From: Lineus longissimus
Lineage: Eukaryota > Nemertea > Pilidiophora > Heteronemertea > Lineidae
Length of the DNA stretch: 64,000 nt
Reading direction: 5' to 3'
Assembly: GCF_910592395.1 (NCBI RefSeq)
Contig: NC_088312.1
Span: forward strand, 16,251,292 to 16,315,291
Position numbers and translations under genes: made by a program
Shown here: piece after piece, positions 11,432-23,502 of the stretch
Layout of the letters: the number at the start of each line of letters is the position of its first letter
How positions within the stretch are numbered: the first letter of the stretch is position 1
The notes under the pieces: generated by a model
What the model was told of the DNA's origin: nothing
Database searches by the model: none
What the model saw: the letters and a program-made list of their open reading frames with translations, nothing else

Positions 11432-11978
11432 GCATAATGTTTACAAGCAAACAGTCCATAATTTAGAGAATTATTCCTTTAAGATAGATGTATCCAATAT
11501 TTATTTTCTCTCTAAAACTGATGGTTTGTGGGTAATTTTTCTCCGAGTTTCCCGTATGTATCCCATACTGCACTGTAATCCAATATGGCAGCGCCCAGTA
11601 GAAAATTTCCCATGCATTATTACAGACACATTTGTGAATAAAACCATTATTTTGACATGGTTTGGTGATGAAGATTCACTCCTAACACTCGCAATTACTG
11701 TTTTGTATATTCCGGTATATTCTGGTAATTTGATGGTTTTCTCTTTGCTACTAGGCCCTAGTCGTAGATATTTTTTATTAGGTCGAGGGAATGAAAGTCG
11801 TACAGTCGAGTCGTGAGTTTATCTTGATTTGAAAAATAAATGCGAAAAATAAATGAAGCTTTTTTCATTTTCATTAAAAATATATCCAAATCACTGGTCA
11901 GGAAAAGTGAACGCTGTCATTTTGAGTCGGACATCTGTCATGGTCCAATAGGCCTACACATTTAGACATTACACAACC
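11432..11978. other. Upstream region of tomosyn; no defined promoter
   Basis: This is sequence 5' of the minus-strand tomosyn start. It contains a plus-strand open frame (11430-11816) that I do not support as a gene. I see no clear TATA box or initiator. An AATATGGCAGCGCC word at about 11582 is a possible core-promoter-like GC patch. Confidence 0.25.
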
Positions 11979-12779
11979 TGCGAAAAGAAATTTCGGCTAT
12001 TTTGAAAAGACGCTTTTCACAGGCAACATATGTAAACCTAGATAATATGAAAAGTCAAGGACTTAGTGTGCCCCCCCCCCCTTTAGTAGTTCATATTTGT
12101 TCGTTCCAATCATGGCAAATTGGTTCAATGATGCTCTGGAGAGACAGGATAGTATTATTACTCCCTTCACAGACCCTAGTTTGTTCGTTGTCCGCTAGGG
12201 TGCAGAAATTTGGGCATTCGTGGAACTCCAGCTGATTTGCTTATGATTTTGCTTGTGAAACGCTGCTAAATACAAATGATTTTTCTAGTTATGTTGGCAT
12301 TTTATATCGGGGGTGGTTCAAAAATTTTAATTGATTTAATAATTGAATAAAAAGGTCCTACAGCCAACCAACGGCAATCAGATATGCGACTCCGAGGGAG
12401 CTACCTGGTGACGAGTGTGCGAGATGGTTGGTGATGAGAATAATAACTACCCCGCAAAATCGGCGCCATTTAGAAATCAAAAGTGCGACCAAAAAAAAAA
12501 TTCTTGGTAAAATGGTATATGGATTGGATTGACCAAATAAGGAAAATCACACGTGTATACTATAGCTTAAGCGCCCCGTCTTAACGGGGGGCGTATAAAA
12601 CTAAAAGTAAAAATATACAAGCTTATTCAGGCAATTTACTTGAAGTGGTGCATGTCCTCCAATTTTCATGATATTTTGAAAGCTTTTGGTGACCATTTAA
12701 AACATTACTTTTATGTCATGGTAAATTTACGCTGCCTGTGAAAAAGGTCTTTTCAAAATGGCCGGAATTTATTTTCGCA
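11979..12779. mobile_element. DNA-transposon-like element with about 48-bp imperfect TIRs
   Basis: The left end TGCGAAAAGAAATTTCGGC...ATTTTGAAAAGAC...TTTTCACAGGCA (11979-12026) is matched in inverse at 12733-12779 with roughly six mismatches. The 800-bp interior has no transposase-like open frame, so this is a non-autonomous remnant. Flanks show no obvious target duplication. A GC hairpin, CGCCCCGT/ACGGGGGGCG, lies at 12572-12592. Confidence 0.75.
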
Positions 12780-13218
12780 TACGGTCTACTGACCCCTTCA
12801 CACCAAGTTTGTTTTGGCTTTCTACATCACCTGGTCCTTTGTTCAGCCCGTTGTTCTGGCCTACTTTTAGACCTACATGTCAGGGGGTCATACTAAACAG
12901 TCTACTTATTTCGTTTATGGGTACTATTACTAAGTTTTGTTTTGATGACTTTGTACCTGACTTTTAACCTGGTGGACGCTGTTAAGGATGACTGGTGTCA
13001 GGTGCGTCTGCTAGCCCAAATAAAGCCTTATAAGGGAATGTGTGTAGTTGTCTATGACTACATGAGGCCCCTTTAATGCCATGGGAATGAATAATCCGGT
13101 TTACCGTCCGAGGGATTTAAAAAGATGAGGTGGCTTTTTACCCCTCAGCCCAAATGGGCTAGAGTGGTATTGTCGTCGCCTGCGCCGTCCGTCCGGGCGG
13201 GCGGTCGTCTGCTACTTG

Positions 13219-14220
13219 GTTTCCGTCGATTTCTAGGAGAACGGCTTTGACAATCACTTCAATTTTTGGTATGTACATTGGGGGTGACTAGAGGAAAGTC
13301 CCTTTCGAAAACGGGCTTGTTCCGATTATCAATATGGCCACCAGGGCGGCGTGTTTGAAATTGGTTTCCGTCAATTTCGAGGAGAACCGTTCTTCCGATT
13401 AAATTCATTTTTGGAATGTACATTGGGGGTGACTAGAGAAAGGTTCCTTTCGAAAACGGCCTTGTTCCGATTATCAATATGGCCACCAGGGCGGCGTGTT
13501 CGAAATTGGTTTCCGTCAATTTCGAGGAGAACCGTTCTTCCGATTAAATTCATTTTTGGAATGTACATTGGGGGTGACTAGAGAAAGGTTCCTTTCGAAA
13601 ACGGCCTTGTTTCGATTATCAATATGGCCACCAGGGCGGCGTGTTCGAAATTGGTTTCCGTCAATTTCGAGGAGAACCGTTCTTCCGATTAAATTCATTT
13701 TTGGAATGTACATTGGGGGTGACTAGAGAAAGGTTCCTTTCGAAAACGGCCTTGTTCGGATTATCAATATGGCCACCAGGGCGGCGTGTTTGAAATTGGT
13801 TTCCTTCAATTTTGAGGAGAACCGTGCGATCAAATCCATTTTTGGTATGTACGTTGGGGGTGACTAGAGGAAAGTTCCTTTCAGAAACCGGCTCGTTCTG
13901 ATTCTCAATATGGCCACTAGAACGGCGTGCTTGAAATCGGTTTCCGTCAATTTCGAGGAGAACCGTTTGTCCGATCAAATTCATTTTTGGTATATACGTT
14001 GGGGGGTGACTAGAGGAAGGTTCCTTTCGAAAACCGGCTCGTTCTGATTCTCAATATGGTCACCAGGCCAACGTGCTTGAAATTGTTTTCCGTCAATTTC
14101 GAGGAGAACGGCTTGGAGGATGGAATCAATTTTTAGTGGGTGTAGGCCTAATGCAGTTTTGTAAGGGGAAGGTTCCTTTCGAAAATCAGTGCGATTCGAA
14201 ATTCAAAATGGCCGCCACGC
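13219..14220 (+). repeat. Seven tandem monomers, period about 145 bp
   Basis: Monomers begin GGTTTCCGTCAATTTCGAGG at about 13219, 13363, 13508, 13653, 13798, 13939 and 14083. The second to fourth are almost identical and the outer ones more diverged, as expected for internal amplification. Each carries AATATGGCCACCAGGGCGGC. Open frames of 65-107 codons on both strands are products of the period and are not genes. Confidence 0.92.
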
Positions 14221-14238
14221 TCACATCCTCAAAATAGG

Positions 14239-14280
14239 TTTCCACAATTTTAATTTCCATGGAAATTAAAATTGTGGAAA
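14239..14280. repeat. Perfect 42-bp palindrome
   Basis: TTTCCACAATTTTAATTTCCA is followed immediately by its exact inverse with no spacer, centred on CCATGG. With one mismatch the arms extend through AAAATAG/CTATTTT. It sits just after the last family C monomer and could extrude as a cruciform. Confidence 0.95.
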
Positions 14281-14956
14281 GCTATTTTGCAAACTAGCCA
14301 CTCCACTAAGCCAACTTCACCATTATCTCACCTTCAACCTTAATGGGCTGAGGGGTTATGCTCACCTTGCGATTCTATTTTTTTCATTTTTCATTGTTCA
14401 TCATTTATTTTTTTTTACAAAATACAGTCAGTAAGATCATTGGGCTGTACTCTAGTCATACCACTTCTTGCAGTTGTTTTACACTGAAATATAATATTAA
14501 ATAAATGTTTCCTCTGTGTTCTTTCTTTCTTTCCCCCAACCACCCTGATGATACCCCGTGGTCACAATACGCTGGCCTCTTGAACCAGGCATGCTTTATG
14601 AGTTCCTATTGGTCTATATTAAAGCGCGATGGTCCCATGAGCCAATCAAATCACATGACACAGTCTGACATTCATACTGTGTACTCACCTTGGGAGTTTT
14701 CGCGTTAAATCTTCATTTTGGCGCCCTGAGCATGAGCGTACGTCTGTGTTTGGCGGCATGAAATTTGTATACCAATGCTAAACCACCCTCAAACTAATCA
14801 GAATTGTAGTTTTGCTAGGTTTTATGTTTTTTATGTTTCACTGAGACATTATTTTTCCTGATATAGTGATTTTTTGGGAAATACTGAAATTTTTGGGCGG
14901 GGGTTAAAACGGCATGCGGGTAGTGGACGGTAAACCGGATTATTTATTTCCATGGC

Positions 14957-15569
14957 CTGAGATTTCATTATTCGGGATTACGCAGTATTATGACCTCGCC
15001 CTATATCACTTTTACTTTGTTTTTCTGTTTCTTTGGACACATGATCACCTGATCTGCAATTTGAATAAAATATATTATTTCTATTGCCAAAACAAGTGTT
15101 TTCATCAAAATAATGAATAAGTTTGACTAATGCTTCAAAACAATGCGGGAGGAGGACGGTATTCTATGACTTTCATCCCCTCGGCCTAAAGATGAATGAA
15201 CTTCTGAAGCCATGGCCTGCCTAGCACCTGCATTTTGCAACAACATCATCATAATCATGGACAAGCATTGATGCAATCAATGTGTTCATGCATGCGCATG
15301 TATGTAGGCCAAGGTTAAGCAGTGCATGTAAGGAAATGGGCACGATTGCGCTGGCATCCGAAAACGCCCGTAAAATAATTTTCCGGTGTGATTGATAGCG
15401 CCCGCAAAAATCCCCTTCAGCACAATTTTTATTCAACCAATATGTTAGCAGGGTGAGGGGAAGGAATGAAAACCTCTCTGGTCAACTAACATCCCCATTT
15501 GCTACACATTTATTTGAAATCGATCTGATCACCCGAACTAAAATTTTGCCAAAGCATGCAGCCGACGAT
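14957..15569. other. No supported feature
   Basis: No gene or repeat with support. The left part of the copy at 15570 may extend somewhat into this stretch. Confidence 0.35.
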
Positions 15570-15935
15570 TTTTCTCCGACTTCAACATTTCATCTACCCA
15601 GGGATTGTTTCAATATGAGGCTCATTTTTCTAAAGTCTGCAGCTTATTATGCAACATTTTTGTTTGTTAGTGTCCCTGACAAAGTACTCTTTTCAATAAA
15701 ATATAATATCAAAAAGGAATAAATTCCTCCTCACTATAGAGATATTTACTTGAACAACAGCATGCCTATAGTAACTTTTCCAGACCGCATAGTTTATCAA
15801 CGATGTTTTCCCGCCATTTGCACACATTGCATTGTGTGGCTATTCATAGACCTGTTAAAACAGACCAGAGATGTCTAACAATAGCACAGCATGGCTCTTC
15901 CCGTTGATGAGTGCAACCCACAGTTATGGTGCAGT
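15570..15935 (+). repeat. Dispersed repeat, copy 1
   Basis: From CCGACTTCAACATTTCATC to ATAGCACAGCATGGCTCTTC the sequence matches the minus strand of 27858-28235, including TTTCCAGACCGCAT and TTTTCCCGCCATT. Short open frames in both copies give similar peptides (LIFLK.AAY...VPD..LF), probably because of nucleotide homology. The element type is unknown. Confidence 0.75.
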
Positions 15936-16262
15936 TCCACATCATTATCAGAAACAGATGACAGTTGTTTTTCTAGTAAAAGTCAAATCTCATTGTCATA
16001 AAAATCTTTTGAATTGGGAGCAGACAATATGCAACGCAGCTGCTGTAGGCCCTAACTTGGGGCCGGGGGTTGATGACTCTTCCGATTTTAAGAAAGATTT
16101 TCAACTCCCTGCCCATAGCCTGATACATTTATCAGATCAGTGACATCTTAGATAAATTGTAGTATGTAATAAGACCAGAGTGAGTGGTGAGAGTGGTTTA
16201 ACTTGAGGGAGGCCTTATACAAAAAAGGTTGTGTTTGATAGATTAACAATGTGACATACTGG

Positions 16263-16480
16263 GCGAGAAACCAGGATTGTATTTCTGGATGAACTGGCAT
16301 GGCTTTCGAGAAACTGAAATTCCTGGCGCTTCACAGTCCTTCAAATGAGACTTAAAACCGAGGTTCCTTGTATCTGGCAGACTGGTGTCTATGCCAGGGC
16401 AGGTTAAAGACCCCACCAAGTGCAACATGAGTAGCTTGCATGGACTCTACCTCTCACCGAAGTCAATAGGCCAATAAACC
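16263..16480 (+). mobile_element. SINE body, 5' truncated
   Basis: GGATTGTATTTCTGGATGAA and the AAATGAGACTTAAAACCGAGGT region match the body of the SINE at 666-1000. The tRNA-like head is missing, as is typical of target-primed insertion. Confidence 0.8.
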
Positions 16481-16744
16481 CAATTGTCGCATTACTGTAG
16501 TGACTAGTGTCACACATAAACGTTCATCCCGCCTTGGAGGAGGAATACTCCCTGGAAAATATCATCTAGTGCAGAGCGGTAACTGAAGAGGAAGAAAATT
16601 GTCCATGTCTTCGGAACAAGTTTACATTCCCTGGTTGTCGCCCAAAAAAGGTCATCAATTGACGAAATAGGTGCCATTTGTTCAATGGATCATTTAGGCC
16701 ATGGGAACTTAGGTATGAGTTTACCATCCAAGACGTTTAACCCT

Positions 16745-17480
16745 TTCAGTTCACCTTTCAGGGGTGCTTATAATACGATACCGTGGCATGCGTCGTTAAC
16801 TTTTGACTAAAGAGTGGCACGTTTCTTAACCACTTAACCTAGAAGGTTCCTACTTGGTGTGTGGGTACCCCAAGGCAATTCTTTCTTTCAAAATGAAAAT
16901 TAGCTAAATTTGATTGCTTTTCTACCATATAGGTGGTGCTCTTTCGAAACATATTTTTGGCTATATCTTATGGATGTTCTCTATCTAGAATCATGAATTT
17001 TTTACAGTGGGTGCAAGTCATAGAGGTGCTTGAAATATAACCCAGGTGTTTGATTTTACCTACTTTCAAGGTCACAGGGGTCAAAGTTCGCTCTCGGCAT
17101 CGCCATTAGAAAATACCAGTATGTTCCGTTACCGCTGGTATTACTGACTTGAAATCCTGTACATATGTACCCCTAGGTCAAATAACCTCAGTGACTAAAT
17201 TTATATGTGATTTGATTCATGGATTGGCCACCAGGGGGCCAAACCCAAAACACAAATATTGTTATTTCTCCGGACCTGAAGGCTGGATCATTTCCAAATA
17301 TCTATCATCTAGTACATCTAGTAGTAGGAAGGATACATGACATATTACCGAGGTTTTTGATTTGGCGTGCTTTTCAGGGTCACAGAGGTCAACTTTGGAA
17401 ATTTCAACAAACATGGCACGTAAGTACAGGGATCAAAGTTCACGACCAACTGGTTGCATATGCGACTAGAGAATTTCAAA
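16745..17480 (+). mobile_element. Degenerate family B element
   Basis: The start TTCAGTTCACCTTTCAGGGG...ATACCGTGGC is a decayed version of the family B hairpin and leader. Two monomers follow. An exact CTCF-like core, TGGCCACCAGGGGGCCAAA, lies at 17225-17243, and AGGTCA-type blocks at 17069 and 17379. Confidence 0.7.
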
Positions 17481-18333
17481 TGTGACCGTAATTGAAATGC
17501 CCCTCGCACAGTGCTATCTAAACAAAACGGCTTATGCGGCCTCTATTTTGACATGATGCTGGTCACGATTTATTTATGCATGTAGCTGGCCTCCTCTGGC
17601 TGCTTGCCAATTAGGTCAGTCTTGCCCCGTGAAATGCGACTATATTGGCTGGCAGATAACAAAGCAATGCATCTTAAAAACACTGGGGATGAGTGAATCG
17701 CATACTAAGCAAATACAATGTATGTGGTAAAATAACGAACATCAGACTCGCAGAGTCTGTTTGAATTCTCTGGATTTGTTTTGGATTACTTTCATGGAAG
17801 GCTTGCATGATGTTTGGCGAGCTTGGAGGCCTAGTGTGTGCTTTGGCAAATGCTGTTGTCACAAGTGGTTTTGGTTCCTTCAAGTCCAGTCTAGCGTTCA
17901 TTACGTGCGGCCTGTGTGGCTCGCTCCACTCTTCTGCTCATGATAGGTGTATCGTTGCTCTAGTGCCATGGATGGCTATGGAGGTATGGATTTATAAGAT
18001 GCTATGTATCGGTGAAATACAACACTATTTTCGAGATTTTATTTGCTCAAATACACTTATACCTCATTGAAATTTTTTAATTTTGCCAACTGCGTAAAAT
18101 GGCGGGAAAATAATTGAACTGAAAATTGCAAAATGCGACCACGTTTCAAGATGCGGTCCCATGGTGCGCCTTTGTAAAAAAGTGAACTTTGATCCTTGAG
18201 TAGTTACTAGAAGTGGACCCATGGAGGAGTACTTGTTTAAAGATAGGAAAATATGATACCATAAACATTTTATCGCAAACAAGCCAAAACTGACAAGGTA
18301 GAAAGAGCAATATCTTGTTTATATGTGACTTGT
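17481..18333. other. No supported gene
   Basis: Open frames on both strands around 17674-18070 overlap one another. None has splice borders that I trust. Confidence 0.35.
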
Positions 18334-19778
18334 TGGCTCACCGTCAGGGGAGTCTATACGACAGCCCTGTGTCCGTCGTCGTCCGTATCCTGTGTGGCAC
18401 GTTTCTTAATCGCTTGTGCTATGAACTTGAAACTTTGTACAAATCATTACCTAGGTCACATGACCTCTGGCAGCGAATTTCGGTCTGGTCTAATTCTTCA
18501 CCTGGCCACCAGGGGGCTAAAATCAAAAACTTAAAAAGTGTGATAAATCGCTTATTACTGATTTGTTTTTGCTAAAATTTTTATGGTGGGTACCCCTAGC
18601 AAGGATACATCACATATCATACGGGTTATTGATTTGACCTACTTTTCAAGGTCACAGAGGTCAAACTCAGAAATTTCACCGATAGTGGCACGTTTTGTCT
18701 TTATTCTTCCTAAAGTCTTTAGATTTGGTATGTAGACACCTGTTACGTAGCTCTACATGTTGACAAAAAATCAGGTCGATGTGGCGTACTTTTCAAGGTC
18801 ACAGAGGTCAAATGGTGTGAATTGACCATTTGTGTGTAAATATGGCACGTTTCTTAACCATTAAAGCTATGAACTTTAAACTTGGTACACATGACCCCCC
18901 TAGGTCAGATGACCTGTGACACTGTTTGCGGTCCTGTCTGATTCTTAACTTGGCCACCAGGGGGCCAAAACCAAAAAGTTTGAATAGTGCCATATCTCGC
19001 TTATTACTGATTAGTTTTTGGTAAAAATTTTATGGTAGATACTCTTAGCAAGGATACATCAAATATGATACAGGTTTTTGATTTGACGTACTTGTCAAGG
19101 TCACAGAGGTCAAATGGCGTAAATTGGCCATTTGAGCGTAACTGTAGAACGTTTGTTAACCCTTAAGGCTATGAACTTGAGACTTTGTACAAATGACCCC
19201 CTAGGTCAGAGGTCAGTCTGAATTTCAGTCTGGTCTGAATCTCGACTTGGCCAACAAGGGGCCAAAAGTGAAAACCTAGAAAGTGTGATATCTCACTTAT
19301 TAGTGATTCGTTTTCAATAACGTTTTTGTGGTAGGTTCTCCTAGCAAGGATACATCACATATCGTATGAGTTTTTGATCTGACCTGCTTTTCAAGGTCAC
19401 AGAGGTCAAATGGCGTAAATTGGTCGTTTGATTGTAACTATGGCACGTTTCTTAACCACTAAAGCTATGAACTTGAAATTTGGTACACATGACTCCCTAT
19501 GTCATATAACCTCGGACACCGAATTTCGATCTGATCTGGTACTCAACTTGGCCACCAGGAGGCCAAATTAAAATAGGTAAAAGGTGCAATATCTCGTTTA
19601 TTAGTGACTTGTTTTTGATGATATTCTTATAGTACTTACTCCAAGCAACGATACCTCACATGTCATAACGACTTTGGTTTGACCTCTATACTATACATGT
19701 ACAATGTTTCTTAACCTGGATGAATTCCAAAGCACCAAATATCTATACGGTGAGCACAATGGCCCCTGGTCATTTAAT
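18334..19778 (+). mobile_element. Family A element, full length, about five monomers
   Basis: It starts TGGCTCACCGTCAGGGGAG with a GTCGTCGTCC leader and ends CGGTGAGCACAATGGCC (19748-19764) plus CATTTAAT. Monomers of about 290 bp each contain TGGCACGTTTCTTAACC, an AGGTCA/TGACCT pair, the CCACCAGGGGGC-type core, AAAAGTGTGATATCTC, and TTCAAGGTCACAGAGGTCAA. It is the best reference copy in the window. Confidence 0.9.
18951..18969 (+). promoter_or_regulatory. CTCF-core-like motif (one of 12 exact copies)
   Basis: TGGCCACCAGGGGGCCAAA matches the first 15 positions of the vertebrate CTCF consensus TGGCCACCAGGGGGCGCTA (known motif). The exact word CCACCAGGGGGC starts at 17228, 18506, 18954, 22101, 25858, 26159, 26944, 30462, 39722, 41431, 41713 and 45557, always at the same point of family A or B monomers. 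Occupancy is unknown; this is a sequence match only. Confidence 0.5.
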
Positions 19779-20290
19779 TTTTAATAATATTTTTTATGGT
19801 AGGTACTCCAAGCAAGGGTACATCACATGTCATACCGACTTTGGTTTGACCTGTATACGATACATGTAGCATGTTTCTTAACCATTATGAATTGTGAGTT
19901 TTTTTCGATGATATTTTTATGGTAGGTACTCAGAGCAAGGATACATCACATATCGTACGGGATTTTGATTTGACCTAATTTTCAAGGTCACTGAGGTCAA
20001 ATGGCGTAAATTGGCCATTTGTGTGTACTTTTACGTTTCTTGAATTCCTAATCACCAAATATCTAGGTGGTGATCACAATGACCCCTGGTCTTTTCATTC
20101 ACTTGTAAATTAGATTTTTGTTTGTAAATTTGGCAGGTGGCCATCTTGGAAATCATATTTTGCCATTTTTAAGCCTTTTGGTTGGATATATCTAATAAGT
20201 CTCCATTACATATCACCCAGGTTTTCGATTTAACCTGCTCTTCAAAGTCATACGGATGAAGCTCTTAAAGAGTAAGTAGAATAGAGCCAC
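19779..20290 (+). mobile_element. Family A partial copies following the full element
   Basis: Two shortened monomers and a second terminus (CTAGGTGGTGATCACAATG, about 20063) follow the full copy directly. A further decayed fragment runs to about 20290. Confidence 0.65.
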
Positions 20291-21917
20291 ACTGCTTTTC
20301 ATTTCTGTTGTCACGGCGGTCATTTAAACCGACCCAGAAACTTCTGAGCGGATATCAGGTCATGTATGACTTCTATGGGCCCATTTACGTTTGGCTTGCC
20401 ATTCCCGCCAAAAAAAACGCACTGGCCCATGGAGGCCGCCATTTACATCGTATGATGTCAAAAAATTGTATGTTACGTTATATTGACCTTTATTGCGCCG
20501 AAGTGTGTATTTTTCGCAGGTACCCGACCCGTCGGCAACATGAGGATGTCCTTTTTGGATTTTACATGTTATGATGTCATTTTCTAAAACATGGGCGGCG
20601 TCTGTTTTGGCGCCAGGATATTTGCCCCTTGAATGGCCAATTTAAATCTCTGATATATAGGTTATGTGGCAATATTTCGGCACAGAAATTTGGTCAATTG
20701 TGATATTTTGAGTTAATGTCTCAGGGGTAAACTGTATTTGGAACGATTTTAAATACCTTTTACTTGCTCTTTAAATTTCACTTATAAATTTTGTCATTAT
20801 TTGGCCAAGAGTCTTTTTACTTTGGTGTATATGCGTGATAGACGGCCTAGCAATATGTAAACAAAATATAAGTGTCAGCTGAGCACCCGGCCCTTGGGGC
20901 TCTTGTTTGAGTTCTCCACACCATCTCCAAAAGATCTTCACCTAAGATCTACCAAGATCTACTAAAGGCGTTTTGAAATTTGGGCTTCCTGGCAAGTATA
21001 ACACTGTGGGTAGGTGTTGCTGTCTTCATCTGCATCTGGCACAGCATCTCATATTCACAAGCAAAATACAGTTAGTGGTCAAGGCAGTCGTGGTCTTTCA
21101 TAAACACTTCTGTAAAACCAGGTGGCAAGTTGACTTTACAAGCACACTTGTTTAGTCTACGATCTCTTTTTATCATAATTAAAAACAACCGTCCCTGCTC
21201 TGCTGCTAGCCAATCGTACAGGTGCACTTTATTGTCCACTCCCTTGACCTCGCGCGAAGTGGATATCGCTACTGACTGGGTAGGCCTGCATATTTTTTAT
21301 TCTATTGGTTGGAATTGTGACTGCTCGCTCAAAATTTTTCAATGAGAGTAGGCGAACGCTTACGTAGCGGCTAGTAGTAGTAGCCTACTGCCAGCCCGGC
21401 GGTTTTGCGACTTTCTGTCTGTTCTTTTCGCGTCCGACGCTCAAAGCTTCCGTCGCACACAGAAATGCACAAAGAAATGTCGAAGCTATGATAAAAACGT
21501 CAAAATCATCTCCTCAGGTGCCAGGAAATTATGTCTAAGCCTCCCAAATTTTGAAATTTCACCACTAACCCTTATTAATAATGAAACGTTCCATGGACCG
21601 TGTGCTCACACTCTGTGTGTTGTGGTTGAACATGGGTAGAGTTCAAGAAAGACTTGCTGGCAGCACTGTATCGCTATTCAAGCCCTGTGTTATTAGGCAA
21701 ATCTTAGAGTGAACACTATGTAATTGAGACAAGAGGACTCAGGTGATCAATTTTTTGTTCCTTCTACTGGTTAGGTTGAAATTGAATTAGACAATTGGGG
21801 ACCGACAGGGCCTAGAAGAATAATGAAACATTTTGATTTTAAATTTATTGTATTTTGATAGGGTTTGAAAGTTTATCTTTTCAATAAAAGTTATAGTTAC
21901 ATTGGTACTTGCATTTT
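20291..21917. other. No supported gene; possible terminus of another element at 20875-20905
   Basis: The word GAGCACCCGGCCCTTGGGGC followed by TCTTGTTT resembles the terminal style of families A and B, but I cannot define the element. Open frames at 20308-20574 and 21130-21345 lack splice signals. Confidence 0.3.
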
Positions 21918-23234
21918 TGGCTCACCGGTACGGTGAGACTATTCAACACTGCAGTGTCCGTCGTCCGTCGTTTCCTATTTAAAAAACAGTGGCTCGTTTC
22001 TTCACCGCTAGGGCTATGGCCTCAAATCTTTGTATGCATGACCCCACAGGTCAGGTGACCTCTGCCAATAAATTTCGGTCCGATCTGATTCTTGACTTGG
22101 CCACCAGGGGGCCAGAAGTGGAAACCTAAAAAGTGTGATATCTCTCTTATGAGTGACTCGTTTTCAATAAAATTTTCATGGTAGGTTCTCCTAGTAAGGA
22201 TACATCACATATCTTACGGGTCTTTGATTTGACCTGATTTTTAAGGTCACAGAGGTCATATGGCGTAAATTGTCCGTTTGAGTGTAACTATGGCACGTTT
22301 CTTAACCAATAAAGCTATGAACTTGAAATTTGGTTCTCATGACTCCCTACATCATATAACCTCTGACACTGAATTTCGGTCTGATCTGATTCGATTCTCG
22401 ACTTGGTCACCAGGGGGCCAAAACTAAAAAAGGAAAAATGCAATATCTCGCTTAATAGTGAACTGTTTTCAATTTTATTTTGTTCTGGTAGGTACTCAGA
22501 GCAACGATACTTCACATATCGTAGGGGTTTTTGATTTTACCTAATTTTCAAGGTCACAGAGGTCAAGGGGTGTTGTTTTGCCCTTTCTTGTGTAACTATG
22601 GCACGTTTCTTAACCACTAAAACTATGAACTTTAAACTTAGTACACATGACCCCCAAGGCCGGATAACCTGTGACACTGATTTTCGGTCCGGTCTGAATC
22701 TTGGACTTGGCCACCAGGGGGTCAGAAGTGGAAACCTAAAAAGTTTGATATCTCTCTTATGAGTGACTCGTTTTCGATAATTTTTTTATGGTAGGTACTC
22801 AGAGCAAGGATACATCACATATCCTACAGCTTTTTGATTTGACCTAATTTTCAAGGTCTCAGAGGTCAAATGGTGGGAAATGGCCATTTGAGTAACTATG
22901 GCACCATACTTAACTAATAAAGCTATGAACTGGAAATTTGGTACACATGACTCCCTACATCATGTTACCTCGGACACCGAATTTTGATCTGATCTGAATC
23001 TCGACTTGGCCACCAGGAGGCCAAAACTAAAAAAGGTAAAAAGGGCAATAGTTCGCTTAGTGACTTGTTTTCGATGATATTTTTATGGTAGGTACTCCAA
23101 GTAACGATACATCACATGTCATACCAACTTTGATTTGACCTATATACTATACATGTAGCATGTTTCTTAACCAGGATGAATTCCTAACCACCAAATATGT
23201 ATGCGGTGAGGACAATGGCCCCTCGCCATTTCAT
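21918..23234 (+). mobile_element. Family A element, full length
   Basis: It begins with a perfect stem, CTCACCG-GTA-CGGTGAG (21921-21937), then the GTCCGTCGTCCGTCG leader, four monomers, and the terminus GCGGTGAGGACAATGGCC (about 23202). It carries one exact CTCF-like core (22101) and near matches at 22404, 22708 and 23007. Confidence 0.88.
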
Positions 23235-23502
23235 TTTTATTTGGCACGCAGCCATCTTGGAAACATTTTTACTAGCTTTTTTGTGGTTTGTTAAACTTGC
23301 CATATCTTACCAGCTTACTCGTGCATTACCCCTACTGTACAGTAAATTAGGAGAGATGTCCACTTTCTCGATGGCAGTACAGTGTACATTTTCACAAAAT
23401 GAGAAAGCTCCAATCCAACAATGCTGCCACCTGGAAAGAGGGAACCTCTTGTCATGTACAGTTCCTCCCCGTATGTATAACCAGGTCCAACACCTTGGGG
23501 GC

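Larger units (their letters stand above)
13137..14357 (+). mobile_element. Family C tandem-monomer element
   Basis: It starts with CCCCTCAGCCCA (13141-13152), which forms a stem with the adjacent TGGGCT. It continues through a GTCGTCGCC leader and GC-rich inverted GTCCGTCCGGGCGGGCGGTC words, then about seven 145-bp monomers (13219-14220). It ends with TGGGCTGAGGGG (14344-14355), the exact inverse of its start. The architecture is the same as families A and B, although the monomer sequence differs. Confidence 0.8.
13078..14956. mobile_element. Outer TIR element carrying family C
   Basis: The 32-bp words at 13078-13109 (GCCATGGGAATGAATAATCC...) and 14925-14956 are inverse copies with two mismatches. 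They enclose the complete family C element. The likely history is a TIR element that later received family C inside it. No transposase frame is visible in the remaining 650 bp. Confidence 0.7.

Noticed and set aside
11430-11816. 128-codon plus-strand frame
   Set aside because: It lies upstream of and antisense to the tomosyn start, is hydrophobic and Ser/Thr-biased as in AT-rich chance frames, and shows no family motif.
13321-13350. CTCF-like core in family C monomers (CCACCAGGGCGGC)
   Set aside because: It departs from the CTCF core at the G-rich step (GGGCGG for GGGGGC), so I did not count it with the exact matches in families A and B.
13351-13984. 65- to 107-codon frames on both strands of the 145-bp array
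   Set aside because: Identical peptides reappear each period on both strands, the hallmark of repeat-driven open frames.
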